This document shows, one piece after another, positions 10,695 through 20,717 of a stretch of DNA of 64,000 nucleotides. This DNA comes from Nitratireductor sp. XY-223 (GTDB lineage: Bacteria; Pseudomonadota; Alphaproteobacteria; Rhizobiales; Rhizobiaceae). The stretch's first letter is position 1. Each line of letters begins with the position of its first letter. The notes under the pieces were generated by a model. That model worked only from the letters and a program-made list of their open reading frames with translations. It was not told where the DNA came from and made no database searches. The translations under genes were made by a program, and so were the position numbers. Location of the stretch: NCBI RefSeq assembly GCF_004959855.1, contig NZ_SPNT01000005.1:248001-312000 (forward strand), given 5' to 3'.

Positions 10695-12908
10695 ATGAGC
10701 TACAAGAACTTTTCCATCGAGACCGACTCGGACGGCATCGCCCTGATCACCTGGGACATGGCCGACAAGACCATGAATGTCTTTACCCTGGAGGTGATCG
10801 AGGAACTCGACGCAATCGTCGATCAGGTCACCAATGACGAGGCCGTCAAGGGCGCCGTTATCACCTCGGGCAAATCGACCTTCTCCGGCGGCGCGGACCT
10901 CACCATGATGAACGCGGTCTTCGAGCGCATCCGAGAGGAACGCGCCAAGGATCCGGACGGTGTCTCAAAGGCGCTGTTCGAACAGGTCGGGCGCATGACG
11001 GGCCTGTTCCGCAAGCTGGAAACCTGCGGCAAGCCGTGGGTCTCGGCAATCAACGGCGTGTGCATGGGCGGCGCGTTCGAGATGTCGCTCGCCTGCCACG
11101 GACGCGTCGCCGCCGACGGCAAGGACGTGAAGATGGCGCTGCCGGAGGTCAAGGTCGGCATCTTCCCGGGCGCCGGCGGCACCCAGCGGATTCCGCGCCT
11201 GACCAATCAGCAGGACGCGCTGATGATGATGACGACGGGGCAGAATCTCGTACCCAAGAAGGCCAAATCGCTCGGCCTCATCCACGAGATCGCCGAGCCG
11301 GACAAGCTGGTCGAGACGGCAAAGCAGATGATCCGCGACGGCCTGAAGCCGGTTCAGCCGTGGGACGAGAAAGGCTTCAAGCTGCCGGGCGGCAATATCT
11401 GGAGCCCGCAGGGCGCGCAGCTCTGGCCGGCGGTGTCGGCCAACCTGCGCAAGCAGTCCTACGCCAACTATCCGGCGGCGATCGCCATTATTAAATGCGT
11501 CTACGAGGGCCTGCAGGTGCCGTTCGACACCGGCCTGCGCATCGAGCAGCGCTATTTCACCGAGATCCTGCAGACACCGGAAGCCTACGCCATGGTGCGC
11601 TCGCTCTTCGTTTCGCTGCAGGAGCTCAACAAGGGCGCCCGCCGCCCGGCCGGCGTCGAAAAGACCGAATTCTCCAAGATCGGTGTCGTCGGCGCAGGCT
11701 TCATGGGTGCCGGCATTGCCTATGTCACGGCGAAGGCCGGTATTCCCGTCGTCCTGATCGACCGCGACCTGGAAGCGGCCGACAAGGGCAAGGCGCACTC
11801 GGAAGACCTCGTTGCCGCCGCGGTCAAGAAGCGCCGCATGAGCCAGGAACAGGGTGACGCGCTCTTGTCCCTGATCACGCCGACCTCTGACTACGCGGCG
11901 CTCGACGGCGCGGATCTCGTCATCGAGGCAGTGTTCGAGGATCGGGGTATCAAGAAGACAGTGACGGAAGCGGCCGAGGCGGTGCTGGCGCCGGGATCGG
12001 TGTTCGCGTCCAACACATCGACCCTGCCGATCACGGGCCTGGCCGAAAATTCGCAGCGCCAGGACGACTTCATCGGCATTCACTTCTTCTCGCCCGTCGA
12101 CAAGATGATGCTGGTCGAGATCATCCTCGGCGAAAAGACCGGCGACAGGGCGCTGGCGGTGGCGCTGGACTATGTCCAGGCGATCAAGAAGACGCCGATC
12201 GTCGTCAACGACACGCGCGGCTTCTACGTCAACCGCTGCGTCATGCGCTACATGACTGAAGCCTATAGCATGCTGGTCGAAGGCATTCCGCCGGCGATGA
12301 TCGAGAACATCGCCCGCATGGCCGGCATGCCGGTCGGCCCGCTGGCGCTGAACGACGAAGTCGCCATCGACCTTTCCCAGAAGGTTCAGCGCGCGACCAT
12401 CGCCGATCTGGGCGAAGGCGCGATCGACCCGCGCCATGTCAAGCTCATCGACACGATGGTCGACACGCACGGACGCCACGGCCGCAAGAACGGCAAGGGT
12501 TTCTACGACTATCCGGCAAAGCCGGCCAAGAAGCATCTTTGGCCGGAGCTGAAGGACCTCTATCCGCAGCAGGATCCGGACGATGTGAGTGTCGACGAGG
12601 TCAAGAAGCGCTTCCTGGCGACCATCGCCCTTGAAGCGGCGCGGACCATGGAGGAAGGCATCGTCACCGATCCGCGCGAAGCCGATATCGGCTCGATCCT
12701 CGGTTTCGGCTTCGCGCCCTATACCGGCGGCGCGCTGTCCTATATCGACGGCCTCGGCGTCGGCGCCTTCGTCGAAATGTGCGACGACCTTGCTTCACGG
12801 CATGGCGCGCATTTCAAGCCGACGCCGCTGCTCAAGGAAATGGCCGCCAACGGCGAGACCTTCTACGGCCGTTTCGGGGCCGGCGCCGGGATCGGCAAAG
12901 CGGCCTAG
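10695..12908 (+). CDS. fadB: FadB/FadJ-like enoyl-CoA hydratase / 3-hydroxyacyl-CoA dehydrogenase
   Basis: A 737-residue fusion enzyme for the two middle steps of beta-oxidation. Residues 1-190 form a crotonase fold with the oxyanion-hole segments [10 protein letters not shown] and [10 protein letters not shown] and the catalytic region [16 protein letters not shown]. Near residue 328 starts a Rossmann NAD-binding domain ([15 protein letters not shown]), followed by two C-terminal 3HCDH domains. The length is close to that of E. coli FadJ and FadB. The ATG at 10695 starts the crotonase domain; the longer open frame upstream overlaps the thiolase gene and is not used. Last gene of the operon, followed by a strong terminator. 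Confidence 0.92.
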   Translation: MSYKNFSIETDSDGIALITWDMADKTMNVFTLEVIEELDAIVDQVTNDEAVKGAVITSGKSTFSGGADLTMMNAVFERIREERAKDPDGVSKALFEQVGRMTGLFRKLETCGKPWVSAINGVCMGGAFEMSLACHGRVAADGKDVKMALPEVKVGIFPGAGGTQRIPRLTNQQDALMMMTTGQNLVPKKAKSLGLIHEIAEPDKLVETAKQMIRDGLKPVQPWDEKGFKLPGGNIWSPQGAQLWPAVSANLRKQSYANYPAAIAIIKCVYEGLQVPFDTGLRIEQRYFTEILQTPEAYAMVRSLFVSLQELNKGARRPAGVEKTEFSKIGVVGAGFMGAGIAYVTAKAGIPVVLIDRDLEAADKGKAHSEDLVAAAVKKRRMSQEQGDALLSLITPTSDYAALDGADLVIEAVFEDRGIKKTVTEAAEAVLAPGSVFASNTSTLPITGLAENSQRQDDFIGIHFFSPVDKMMLVEIILGEKTGDRALAVALDYVQAIKKTPIVVNDTRGFYVNRCVMRYMTEAYSMLVEGIPPAMIENIARMAGMPVGPLALNDEVAIDLSQKVQRATIADLGEGAIDPRHVKLIDTMVDTHGRHGRKNGKGFYDYPAKPAKKHLWPELKDLYPQQDPDDVSVDEVKKRFLATIALEAARTMEEGIVTDPREADIGSILGFGFAPYTGGALSYIDGLGVGAFVEMCDDLASRHGAHFKPTPLLKEMAANGETFYGRFGAGAGIGKAA

Positions 12909-12932
12909 GCCGCAGGCAATGCGAAACAAAAG

Positions 12933-12958
12933 GCGGGCCGCACGGCCCGCTTTTTTTT
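12933..12958 (+). terminator. Rho-independent terminator of the beta-oxidation operon
   Basis: 7-bp GC stem GCGGGCC / GGCCCGC with a 4-nt loop followed by eight T residues (12951-12958), 25 bp after the stop codon of the FadB-like gene. A textbook intrinsic terminator. Confidence 0.92.
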
Positions 12959-13051
12959 GCGGAAATCCCCGATACCGCCTTGCCGTAATTCGTTCGGGTG
13001 CTACTTCGATGGCAATGGGCGTTGTCCGGAATGCCAAATCGGGGGAAAAGA

Positions 13052-13666
13052 ATGGCTGTCATCGACTACTATTTCTACGGCGCTTCGCCTTTCACCTATC
13101 TCGGCCACGAGGCGCTCGGTGAAGCGGCGCGGCGCCAGGGCGCCGAAATCAACTTCAAGCCCGTCAATCTCTTCGCGCTGTGGGAAGTGTCCGGCGCGGT
13201 TCCACCGGCAAAACGACCGCCGGTCCGCCAGCGATATCGCCTCATCGAACTGCAGCGCGTCGCCGAGTTCCGTGGGCTGCCCATCAACACGAAACCGAAA
13301 TTCTTTCCCGTCGACACAACGCTTGCCGACCAGGCCGTGATCGCCCTGACAGAGGCGGGCCATGACCCGTTCGACTACATGCGCAAGGTCCTTGCCGGCG
13401 TGTGGGCGGAAGAGCGCGACCTTGCCGACCGGGGCGTCATCGCGGGCATCCTGACCGATTGCGGCTTCGACGCCGAAGCCATCCTGGAGCGCGCGCAATC
13501 GGACGCGGTGGGCGCCGTGCGGACACGCAATTCCGAGGAGGCGGTCGCCGCCGACGCGGTCGGCGTGCCGGCCTATGTGCTCAACGGCGAGGTGTTCTGG
13601 GGCCAGGACCGTATCGAACTCCTGGAACACGCACTAAAATCCGGGCGGGCGCCATACACGCCATAG
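13052..13666 (+). CDS. 2-hydroxychromene-2-carboxylate isomerase family protein (DsbA-like)
   Basis: A 204-residue protein of the DsbA/GST-kappa thioredoxin-like family. The start IDYYFYGASPFTYLGHEAL matches the active-site loop of HCCA isomerases, where Ser/Pro replace the redox Cys pair, so glutathione-dependent isomerisation rather than disulfide chemistry is expected. The conserved cis-Pro region GVPAYVLNGEVFWGQDRIELL is near the C-terminus. The start at 13052 is preceded by a GGGGGAAAAG ribosome-binding site. No naphthalene or aromatic pathway genes are nearby, so the true substrate is unknown. Confidence 0.85.
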   Translation: MAVIDYYFYGASPFTYLGHEALGEAARRQGAEINFKPVNLFALWEVSGAVPPAKRPPVRQRYRLIELQRVAEFRGLPINTKPKFFPVDTTLADQAVIALTEAGHDPFDYMRKVLAGVWAEERDLADRGVIAGILTDCGFDAEAILERAQSDAVGAVRTRNSEEAVAADAVGVPAYVLNGEVFWGQDRIELLEHALKSGRAPYTP

Positions 13667-13744
13667 CTTCAATTTGAACGCAGCCTGGTCTAAAAGTGGT
13701 TGGATGCAATCGGCTTGATCGGTAAGCCCAACCGGAACCAGGCG

Positions 13745-14383
13745 ATGTTGTCGCACAAGCAGATATGGTCGGCCATCGACGCGCTCGCGGAGCATAACGA
13801 TCTGTCCGTCTCGGCCCTTGCACGCCGCGCCGGGCTCGATCCGACCGCGTTCAACCGGTCGAAACGACTGGCTGCCGACGGCAGACAGCGCTGGCCGTCG
13901 ACGGAATCGGTCTCCCGCATTCTCGAGGCGACCGGCTGCTCGCTCGCCGATTTCGCCGGACTTGCCGACGACACGGATGCCGGAACCGACCCGGCATCGT
14001 CCGCCGTGCCGCTGCTCGGCTTCGCCAAGGCCGGCACCGGCGGCTATTTCGACGACGGCGGCTTTCCCACGGGCCATGGCTGGGATGTGGTCGACCTGCC
14101 CGCGGCGAGCGCCCGCCACGCCTATGCGCTGAAGGTCCAGGGCGAATCCATGCTGCCGCTCTACCGCGACGGGGACACGCTGATCGTCGATCCCGAAGCG
14201 ACGGTCAGGACCGGCGACCGGGTCGTGGTCAGGACGCTGGACGGGGAGATCATGGCGAAGGTGCTGCGCCGCAACGGGCCCGGCACCGTTGAACTCGCCT
14301 CGCTCAATCCGGACCACGCCGACAGGACATTCGATAGGGACGAGATCGACTGGATCGCCCGTATCGTCTGGGCCAGCCAGTAA
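13745..14383 (+). CDS. LexA-like transcriptional regulator, HTH plus S24 peptidase domain
   Basis: A 212-residue protein with an N-terminal helix-turn-helix (ALARRAGLDPTAFNRSKR, about residues 25-42) and a C-terminal S24/LexA-type serine protease fold. The nucleophile is Ser135 in VQGESMLPLYRDGD and the general base is Lys172 in IMAKVLRR. This is the CI/LexA repressor layout, though it is not LexA itself. The start at 13745 is preferred because the earlier frame lacks a conserved extension. Its TAA overlaps the ATG of the next gene (TAATG at 14381-14385), so the two are translationally coupled. Targets are unknown. Confidence 0.85.
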   Translation: MLSHKQIWSAIDALAEHNDLSVSALARRAGLDPTAFNRSKRLAADGRQRWPSTESVSRILEATGCSLADFAGLADDTDAGTDPASSAVPLLGFAKAGTGGYFDDGGFPTGHGWDVVDLPAASARHAYALKVQGESMLPLYRDGDTLIVDPEATVRTGDRVVVRTLDGEIMAKVLRRNGPGTVELASLNPDHADRTFDRDEIDWIARIVWASQ

Positions 14384-15153
14384 TGCTCCGGTCACGGTTC
14401 AGCGCAGTTCTTCGGCCGGTGGCCATACTGATCGCGGTGATTGCCGGTGCCTCCGCACTCTATCAACTGGCGCGCGATCCGACGGATTCGCGGCAAGGCA
14501 AGACACCGGGTGCCGTCTGGTCCGGGAACGAAGCCGGCGAAAACGGGGGCGTTGCCGATGCGGCGGCGCCGCGCGCCATCGCGCCGGAACAATTCGCGAC
14601 GCCCTTTGCGCAAAATGCCGTCCAGCTTGAACGCATCGCGCCGCGGGCGCCGTTGACGCCGACGGTCGAACGGGACACCGGCCCGCGCCCGACCCTGCTG
14701 CACAAGCCGCTGGTGATTGCCGCCGGGGAGATCGTCTTTCCCGAAGGCGGGCTGCGCCTGAAAGGCATTGTCGTCACCGACCCGGACGACATCTGCTCCG
14801 ACCAGGACGGCCGGCTGTGGCCCTGCGGCATCATCGCGCGCACCGCGTTTCGCAACTTCGTCGGCGGGCGCTCCCTGTCATGCAACCTGCCGGAGGAGCG
14901 ATGGAAAGAGATCGTCGTCGTCTCCTGCCTCGTCGGCAAACAGGATCCGGCGGCATGGCTCGCCAGCAGCGGCTGGGTCAGAACATTCGTCGGCAGCAAA
15001 TATGCCGACCTGGAACAGGACGCACAGAAGGAAGCCAAGGGCATATTCGGCAGCGATCCGCGCGGCCTGGCATCCGTTCCGGACAGCGGCCGGGTGGTCT
15101 CCCCCGACGGGGTCAGCCCTTTGCCAGATCCCCTGCCAGTGCCTTTGCGATGA
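14383..15153 (+). CDS. Membrane-anchored thermonuclease-family protein
   Basis: A 256-residue protein with an N-terminal signal anchor (about residues 8-26) and a Pro/Ala-rich spacer. From about residue 110 it has an SNase-like segment ([14 protein letters not shown], ending in [18 protein letters not shown] and AQKEAKGIF), which resembles the thermonuclease/TNase family common in Rhizobiales. The usual catalytic Arg/Glu triad of staphylococcal nuclease is not obvious, so catalysis is doubtful. Cysteines ([13 protein letters not shown]) may form a disulfide, in line with an export location. It is coupled to the S24 regulator and overlaps the convergent lysS 3' end by 41 bp. Confidence 0.65.
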   Translation: MLRSRFSAVLRPVAILIAVIAGASALYQLARDPTDSRQGKTPGAVWSGNEAGENGGVADAAAPRAIAPEQFATPFAQNAVQLERIAPRAPLTPTVERDTGPRPTLLHKPLVIAAGEIVFPEGGLRLKGIVVTDPDDICSDQDGRLWPCGIIARTAFRNFVGGRSLSCNLPEERWKEIVVVSCLVGKQDPAAWLASSGWVRTFVGSKYADLEQDAQKEAKGIFGSDPRGLASVPDSGRVVSPDGVSPLPDPLPVPLR

Positions 15154-16777
15154 GCGCACGGGTCTCGCCGATGCCGTAAAGGGCGACGAATGATCCGAAC
15201 CGTGGGCCGCGCTCCTGGCCCAGAAGCACCTGATAGATCATCTGGAAGAAGGCGATCGACACGCCCGGCCCGCCGTCGGGGCTCTTCTTGTTCGGGTCCT
15301 GATAGCGCTCGATGGCGCGTGCGACATCGAGCACGGCATCCTGGATGACGGCGCCGTCGGCATCAGCGGGCAGCGCCGCCAGTTTCTGATCGAGCGCGGT
15401 CAGCGCCTGGCGCTCGACATCGTCGGCCGGCCTGAACACCTTGGTCGGCTTGACGAAATCGTTGAAGTAACGGATCGCGTAGCCGACCAGCTGGTCGAGC
15501 TTCGGATGGGTCTGCGGCGTGACGCCAGGCGCGTAGCGGGAAATGAAGCCCCACAACACGTCGCTGTTTTCGGCGTTCGAGGCGCTGACGAGATTGAGCA
15601 GCATGGCGAAAGGCACGGGGTTTTCAATCGCCGGCGGATTGCCGTCGTGCAGGTGCCACACGGGATTGCCGAGCCGGTTCTTCCAGTCCTGGCGCGGATA
15701 GGCCGAAAGAAACGAGAAATACTCGTCGACCGCCTTCGGGATGACATCGAAATAGAGTTTCTTGGCCGTCTTCGGCTTCTGGTACATGTACAGCGCCAGG
15801 CTCTCCTCGGACGCGTAGGTCAGCCACTCGTCGATCGTCAGGCCGTTGCCCTTCGACTTGGAGATCTTCTGGCCGTTCTCGTCCAGGAAGAGTTCGTAGT
15901 TGAAACCCTCCGGCGCGGGCTTTCCCAGCGCCCGGCAGATCTTCGACGACAGGGTGACGCTGTCGATCAGGTCCTTGCCGGCCATCTCGTAATCGACGCC
16001 GAGCGCATACCAGCGCAGTGCCCAGTCGGCCTTCCACTGGCACTTGACCCGGCCGCCGGTGACCGGGGTCTCGACCGCTTCGCCGGTCTCCGGATCGATA
16101 TAGGTGACCGTGCCGGCGTTGACGTTGCGGCCGGTCATCGGCACCTGCAGGACCTTGCCGGTGCGCGGGCAGACCGGAAGGAACGGCGCGTAGGTCGCGC
16201 GTCGTTCCTCGCCCAGCGTCGGCAGGATGATGGCCATGACGTCGTCATAGACCTCGAGCATGCGCAACAGCGCGGCATCGAAGCGCCCGCCCTTGTAGTA
16301 TTCCGTCGAGGACGCGAATTCGTAGTCGAACCCGAACCGGTCGAGGAAGGTGCGCAGGCGCGCATTGTTGGCGGCGCCGAAGGACGGGTACTCGCTGGAG
16401 AACGGGTCCGGCACGCTGGTGAGCGGCATGCCGAGATACTCCTGAAGCATCTCCTGGTTGGGCAGGTTCGTCGGCACCTTGCGGAAACCGTCCATATCGT
16501 CGGAGAAGCACAGGATCTTCGTCTTGACGGCATCGCGGGTCAGCACCCGGAAGGCGTGGCGCACCATGGCGGTGCGGGCGACCTCGCCGAACGTGCCGAT
16601 ATGCGGCAGTCCGGACGGGCCGTAGCCGGTTTCGAAGAGAACGGTCTCGGGATAGCCGGCCTTCTCGCAGCGCTTGACGATTTTCCGCGCCTCCTCGAAC
16701 GGCCAGGCCTTTGCGTCGGCCGCTGCCGCAATCACATCCTCGTCGAGGTTGATCTCAGTCTGGCGGTGCGTATTCAT
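15113..16777 (-). CDS. lysS: Lysine--tRNA ligase, class I
   Basis: A 554-residue class I lysyl-tRNA synthetase, the archaeal-type enzyme that many Alphaproteobacteria use instead of class II LysRS. It charges tRNA-Lys with lysine using ATP. The Rossmann signatures are present: HIGT at residues 59-62 (in [13 protein letters not shown]) and KISKS near 305 ([12 protein letters not shown]). The start at 16777 ([14 protein letters not shown]) is chosen over a longer GC-rich upstream frame. A GAAAGAAAGACG purine-rich stretch precedes it. The 3' end overlaps the convergent thermonuclease-like gene. Confidence 0.93.
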   Translation of the reverse strand: MNTHRQTEINLDEDVIAAAADAKAWPFEEARKIVKRCEKAGYPETVLFETGYGPSGLPHIGTFGEVARTAMVRHAFRVLTRDAVKTKILCFSDDMDGFRKVPTNLPNQEMLQEYLGMPLTSVPDPFSSEYPSFGAANNARLRTFLDRFGFDYEFASSTEYYKGGRFDAALLRMLEVYDDVMAIILPTLGEERRATYAPFLPVCPRTGKVLQVPMTGRNVNAGTVTYIDPETGEAVETPVTGGRVKCQWKADWALRWYALGVDYEMAGKDLIDSVTLSSKICRALGKPAPEGFNYELFLDENGQKISKSKGNGLTIDEWLTYASEESLALYMYQKPKTAKKLYFDVIPKAVDEYFSFLSAYPRQDWKNRLGNPVWHLHDGNPPAIENPVPFAMLLNLVSASNAENSDVLWGFISRYAPGVTPQTHPKLDQLVGYAIRYFNDFVKPTKVFRPADDVERQALTALDQKLAALPADADGAVIQDAVLDVARAIERYQDPNKKSPDGGPGVSIAFFQMIYQVLLGQERGPRFGSFVALYGIGETRALIAKALAGDLAKG

Positions 16778-17094
16778 CGTCTTTCTTTCAGCGTTCCTGC
16801 GAAATTTGGGCCGGGCTGCGGCCGTGCCGTGCAACGCCGCCGGCGGGTGTTCGATTTGCCCGGATTTGCCGATGCCGCGGCCTGTCCATGCTGCAGCGCA
16901 GCGGAACCTATGCCCTGCGCCGGTTCGCGTCAATGCGGCGCGCGCGCGCTTTTTGCCGTTGTGGCGGAAAATACGGTAGATTTTGCTTCAAAATGACCGA
17001 TTCGCAGATTATGAACCACCTTGCACTCACTCGCGCCGCTCCATAGTTTAGGCTCAACCAAATCAGCCGGACGCAGACGAAAGAAGGACCTCGC
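16778..17094. other. Divergent intergenic region between lysS and terB-like gene
   Basis: No gene is seen in these 317 bp. The lysS side is very GC-rich, and the terB side turns AT-richer from about 16965. A possible terB promoter is TTGCAC (17021-17026) with TAGTTT (17044-17049) at 17-bp spacing, but the -10 is weak. No palindromic operator was noticed. Confidence 0.4.
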
Positions 17095-17508
17095 ATGTCA
17101 TCCCCGATCACCATTCAGGACGCGCTTATCTACGTCATGGTCACCATGTCGGCTGTCGACCGGACCATGACCGATGCGGAACTGGCGCAAATCGGCAATG
17201 TCACGCGCACGCTGCCGATCTTTCAGGATTTCAACGAGGAACGGCTGGTCCGGGTGTCGAAGGATTGCGGCGCGATCCTGAGCGAGCAGGACGGTCTCGA
17301 CACGGTTCTTCTGATCATTCACGACGCCCTGCCCCACAATCTCTACGACACCGCCTACGCGCTGGCGGTCGAGGTCGCGGCGGCCGATCTGCACGTGGAA
17401 CAGGAGGAGCTCAGGCTGCTGCAGATCCTGCGCGACCGCCTCGGCCTCGACAAGCTGACATGCGCCGCCATCGAGCGCGGCGCCATGGCGCGCTACCGCA
17501 CCCACTGA
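17095..17508 (+). CDS. TerB family (tellurite resistance) protein
   Basis: A 137-residue all-alpha protein with the TerB fold: an acidic N-terminal helix region (VDRTMTDAELAQIGNV) and the conserved AVEVAAADLHVEQEELRLLQ segment, whose acidic residues bind metal in characterised members. No other ter genes are nearby. In Alphaproteobacteria, lone TerB-like proteins are common and their link to tellurite is unproven. The ribosome-binding site AAGAAGG lies before the ATG. Confidence 0.83.
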   Translation: MSSPITIQDALIYVMVTMSAVDRTMTDAELAQIGNVTRTLPIFQDFNEERLVRVSKDCGAILSEQDGLDTVLLIIHDALPHNLYDTAYALAVEVAAADLHVEQEELRLLQILRDRLGLDKLTCAAIERGAMARYRTH

Positions 17509-17569
17509 CCGGCACATGCGCGTCGCTTTGTCCAGTGGCATTCCGCCGTTTCGGCGCTAAATCTTGAGC

Positions 17570-18397
17570 ATGGACCCGGAAATCCAATTGCAGCTGTTCG
17601 GGCTCTCGGAGCCAACGGTGCGGCTTATCGCCTTTGCGGCCATCTTCATATCGATGGCGGCCTTCGAGCTTTTCAGCCCGCGGCTTGAGCGCAACGAGCT
17701 GGTCGGCGCGATCAAGGCCAGGCGCTGGTTCACCAATCTGTCGATCCTGGTGCTCTCGTCGATCGCGCTCAGGGTGATCTTCCCGCTCGCCGCCGTCGGC
17801 ACGGCGCTGTGGGCGCAGGAGCGCGGCTACGGCCTCTTTACCGTGCTTGAGACGCCGCCCTGGATCGCCGGCATCATCGCCTTCGTCATTCTCGATTTCG
17901 CCGTGTGGCTGGAACACGTGGCGAGCCACAAGTTCCACATCCTGTGGCGCATCCACCGCATGCACCATTGCGACCCGGGCTTCGACGTGACCACGGCGCT
18001 CCGCTTCCACCCGCTGGAGATCCTGATTTCCATGGTCTGGAAGGCGCTGATCATCCTTGCCCTCGGGCCGCCGGCCATAGCCGTCCTGATCTTCGAGATC
18101 GTGCTCAACGGCACGGCGATGTTCAACCATTCCAACATCAAGCTGCCGCTGCCCGTCGACCGGCTGGTGCGCCTCGTGCTGGTGACGCCCGACATGCACC
18201 GCGTCCACCATTCGAGCGACAAGCGCGAGACGGATACGAATTACGGCTTCAACTTTCCGTTCTGGGACCGGATCTTCAGGACCTATTACGCACAGCCGCG
18301 GCTCGGCCATCAGGAAATGGATATCGGGCTGGAAGACTATCGCGGGGATGCGCCGACGAAGCTCGGCTGGTCACTGCTGCTGCCGTTCCGGAAGTAG
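17570..18397 (+). CDS. Sterol desaturase / fatty acid hydroxylase family protein
   Basis: A 275-residue polytopic membrane di-iron enzyme. The three histidine boxes are visible: HVASH (116-120), HRMHH (129-133) and HRVHH (210-214), with an additional H-x-x-N-H type region around FNHSN. Family members hydroxylate or desaturate lipids using O2 and an electron donor; the lipid substrate is unknown. The ATG at 17570 is preferred over a TTG two codons earlier. Downstream lies the edge of the AT-rich insert. Confidence 0.88.
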   Translation: MDPEIQLQLFGLSEPTVRLIAFAAIFISMAAFELFSPRLERNELVGAIKARRWFTNLSILVLSSIALRVIFPLAAVGTALWAQERGYGLFTVLETPPWIAGIIAFVILDFAVWLEHVASHKFHILWRIHRMHHCDPGFDVTTALRFHPLEILISMVWKALIILALGPPAIAVLIFEIVLNGTAMFNHSNIKLPLPVDRLVRLVLVTPDMHRVHHSSDKRETDTNYGFNFPFWDRIFRTYYAQPRLGHQEMDIGLEDYRGDAPTKLGWSLLLPFRK

Positions 18398-18534
18398 CTT
18401 ATGTTAGGGCCAGTTTGGTCATATGACCGTGGTGACTTTTTTCTGGCTGGTGTGGATCCACCGTGAGCGCAAGCGCGGAGGCCATCAAACGTTGTGTTGA
18501 ACCTTCGGAGTGTTACTCCGTGTCGATCAGCCTT

Positions 18535-19965
18535 CTAAACAACCCCAAGATATGAACGAAGAGCTGGATGCACTACCAAAATTGAAGATTTAAGCTCCCT
18601 AAGTGAAATAATTCTCTCTTCCATAGAATAAACTATTCTATCTTTCCTTTTTATTCCCAATATACCTGTATCATATAATACCTTAATTCTGTCATTTGTG
18701 CCTTTTACAGAAAACCATTGATGCTTTCCAAGCGCGTCCATAATGTTGTTATTACCAGATATATTCGCTATTCTTTCCTTCAAAATATCAAATTCAAAAG
18801 AAGCCTCGCTATCATCCAACACATACTTCGCAAACAAATCTAAATCTGGATATATGTCTCTGTATTCAGCGCAAACATCTGAAAATTTTTCGGTTGAGAA
18901 ATCATCCATCACTCTTTCAAAATTGGCCCAAGATATTTTCTTTCCTTCCATATTAGCAGCTGCGAGATTGCACAAAAAAATGAAATCCCTTGGACCGTTG
19001 CGGCATAGCGATACAAGTTCAGCAACCCTTTGATTCCATGACTTCATGTCGCCCAAGTTGAAAAACAACAACCATACTCTATACAGACTTTTCTCTTCAA
19101 CATCAGTTATTGCATTTTTTACTTTATCTACATGAAATACTGAAATTCTCTTTGCCAACATCTGCTTATATTGGTATTCGTTCCAGTCTAAAAACTCGAA
19201 TTGATCTCTAACTTTGTCGTACTCGCGTCTACCTTCTGAAAGAATTTTCCACAATCCAAGCTTCATGCAGAGAAGAACGTGAATCTTATTACCGGTTCGC
19301 TTGTTTATGTCCGACACTGCTCGGACCAATCCTTCTATAAAAACCGGATTCTCTTCAATTCGATTGAATACCTCTTCCAGATCATCGATCTGAATATATA
19401 CTCTTCTAGAACCAATTGTATTAATAAATCTTTCCACTAATGAATTAAGAGAATTGTTTACTATAGCATTAGATTGGCTGGAAAATAATTTATCTAAGCT
19501 AATAGTTGCTCCCGCAACCGATATTTCTACTTTTGATACACTTTTTGCGGCTGTTTTAATTTTTTTGAATGTACTGCTCAAAATTCCGCCAAAATCTTTC
19601 CAGTCAAATCCACCCTGCTCTTCGATAATAGATGCAACCTTTGTTAGAATATAAAACTGAATTAGATGGGAAGCTCTCCCGGACTTGATGGAAATTTCAC
19701 TGGCATCCAAATCAAATACGTTTTCCCGTTCATTAAATCCGACAACAATGTCTTGATCACGTACATGACCATCAATTAGCATTCTGAAATGTGTTTTTCC
19801 GTATCCCTTCGGCGCGACCAAAACACATTTGCCGGTGCTTCGGTCACCATATTTCATTCTATCTTCAAATCTTAGTTGAACATGTAGGGAATCACGCAGG
19901 TCCTTCTGTATTTCTATATCGTCTAGAGGACCGAAAAAATCATTTGCTGGATACTCATGTGTCAT
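18535..19965 (-). CDS. P-loop ATPase, Sll1717-like family
   Basis: A 476-residue predicted NTPase with Walker A APKGYGKT (residues 51-58) and Walker B IQIDDLEEVF with Asp194/Asp195. The C-terminal half is helical and ends in SLRELKSSILVVHPALRSYL. The layout fits the AAA/STAND-like P-loop ATPases annotated as the Sll1717 family, often found in accessory DNA. The base composition and codon use are clearly AT-rich compared with the flanking genes, a sign of transfer. It is the second gene of a pair, overlapping the small upstream gene by 11 bp, so the two products probably act together. Function is unknown; a phage-defence role is a hypothesis. Confidence 0.72.
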   Translation of the reverse strand: MTHEYPANDFFGPLDDIEIQKDLRDSLHVQLRFEDRMKYGDRSTGKCVLVAPKGYGKTHFRMLIDGHVRDQDIVVGFNERENVFDLDASEISIKSGRASHLIQFYILTKVASIIEEQGGFDWKDFGGILSSTFKKIKTAAKSVSKVEISVAGATISLDKLFSSQSNAIVNNSLNSLVERFINTIGSRRVYIQIDDLEEVFNRIEENPVFIEGLVRAVSDINKRTGNKIHVLLCMKLGLWKILSEGRREYDKVRDQFEFLDWNEYQYKQMLAKRISVFHVDKVKNAITDVEEKSLYRVWLLFFNLGDMKSWNQRVAELVSLCRNGPRDFIFLCNLAAANMEGKKISWANFERVMDDFSTEKFSDVCAEYRDIYPDLDLFAKYVLDDSEASFEFDILKERIANISGNNNIMDALGKHQWFSVKGTNDRIKVLYDTGILGIKRKDRIVYSMEERIISLRELKSSILVVHPALRSYLGVV

Positions 19966-20476
19966 CTTTGATTACATATACGTATACAGGTTTTCGCTTT
20001 AATTTACCTATTCCAACTAGCAAAGAAAGTATACGTTGTATTTCCTCTGCGGACAACCCATGCGTTTTGCCCTTGAGAGTTGAAACCAAATTATCGACAA
20101 CTCGATTTTCGAGGGCGGATTTGCTACCGCAAACTTCAATTATCTGTTGATACTCCATTCCATTGGCCGACATGTAGTCTTTGCAAGCGTCGAACAGGCA
20201 ATTGTTAAACGAAATATCGTCTTTAGCAGCGTTACGGGCCCGGTTTTTCACCTCAATGTGCTCATCTTGATCGAATGACACAAACTCTAATTGGTGCATC
20301 CACATTAGGTTATTCGAAACGGAACCTCGGCTAACCGGATTACCATTAAAACGCAAAGCACGTGGCGCATTGTCTCTAATCGAAGAGTAGAAGTCCTCAA
20401 AGACAATTCGGTCTTCCTCAAACATACAAAGAACGGCGTTAAGCGCCTTTATTTTTTCATAAAGAGTTACAGACAT
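19955..20476 (-). CDS. Hypothetical protein, partner of the P-loop ATPase
   Basis: A 173-residue protein that I do not recognise. No signal peptide or membrane segment is present. The N-terminal 75 residues (SRGSVSNNLMWMHQLEFVSFDQDEHIEV) have the pattern of a winged helix with a beta hairpin, and the C-terminal part is helical and charged. It is the first gene of the AT-rich pair; its TGA lies inside the start of the ATPase gene (overlap 19955-19965), which implies translational coupling. It may be a DNA-binding or sensor subunit, but that is inferred from context only. Confidence 0.65.
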   Translation of the reverse strand: MSVTLYEKIKALNAVLCMFEEDRIVFEDFYSSIRDNAPRALRFNGNPVSRGSVSNNLMWMHQLEFVSFDQDEHIEVKNRARNAAKDDISFNNCLFDACKDYMSANGMEYQQIIEVCGSKSALENRVVDNLVSTLKGKTHGLSAEEIQRILSLLVGIGKLKRKPVYVYVIKDDT

Positions 20477-20717
20477 TATTCGATTCTTACCCCAATTTCT
20501 TTTAGATAAGCCGCGCCTGCTTATTTTGGCAAACTTGCTAAATTATGCAGATTGTAGCAACACACACAACTTAATTGATCTGCTAATCGTGTGTGAAACA
20601 ATTTAAGGTAGTTACCTATTTCCCGGCCATAGCTGCCAACTTGAAGTGAAACACTCGGGGCAGGGAATCGTGTTGGATGCAATAACTGACAATGCCGATC
20701 TCATTCTGCACGAACAA

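Noticed and set aside
16778-16933. N-terminal extension of lysS to 16933
   Set aside because: The extra 52 residues are Arg/Ala-rich and outside the conserved enzyme; the ATG at 16777 fits the family.
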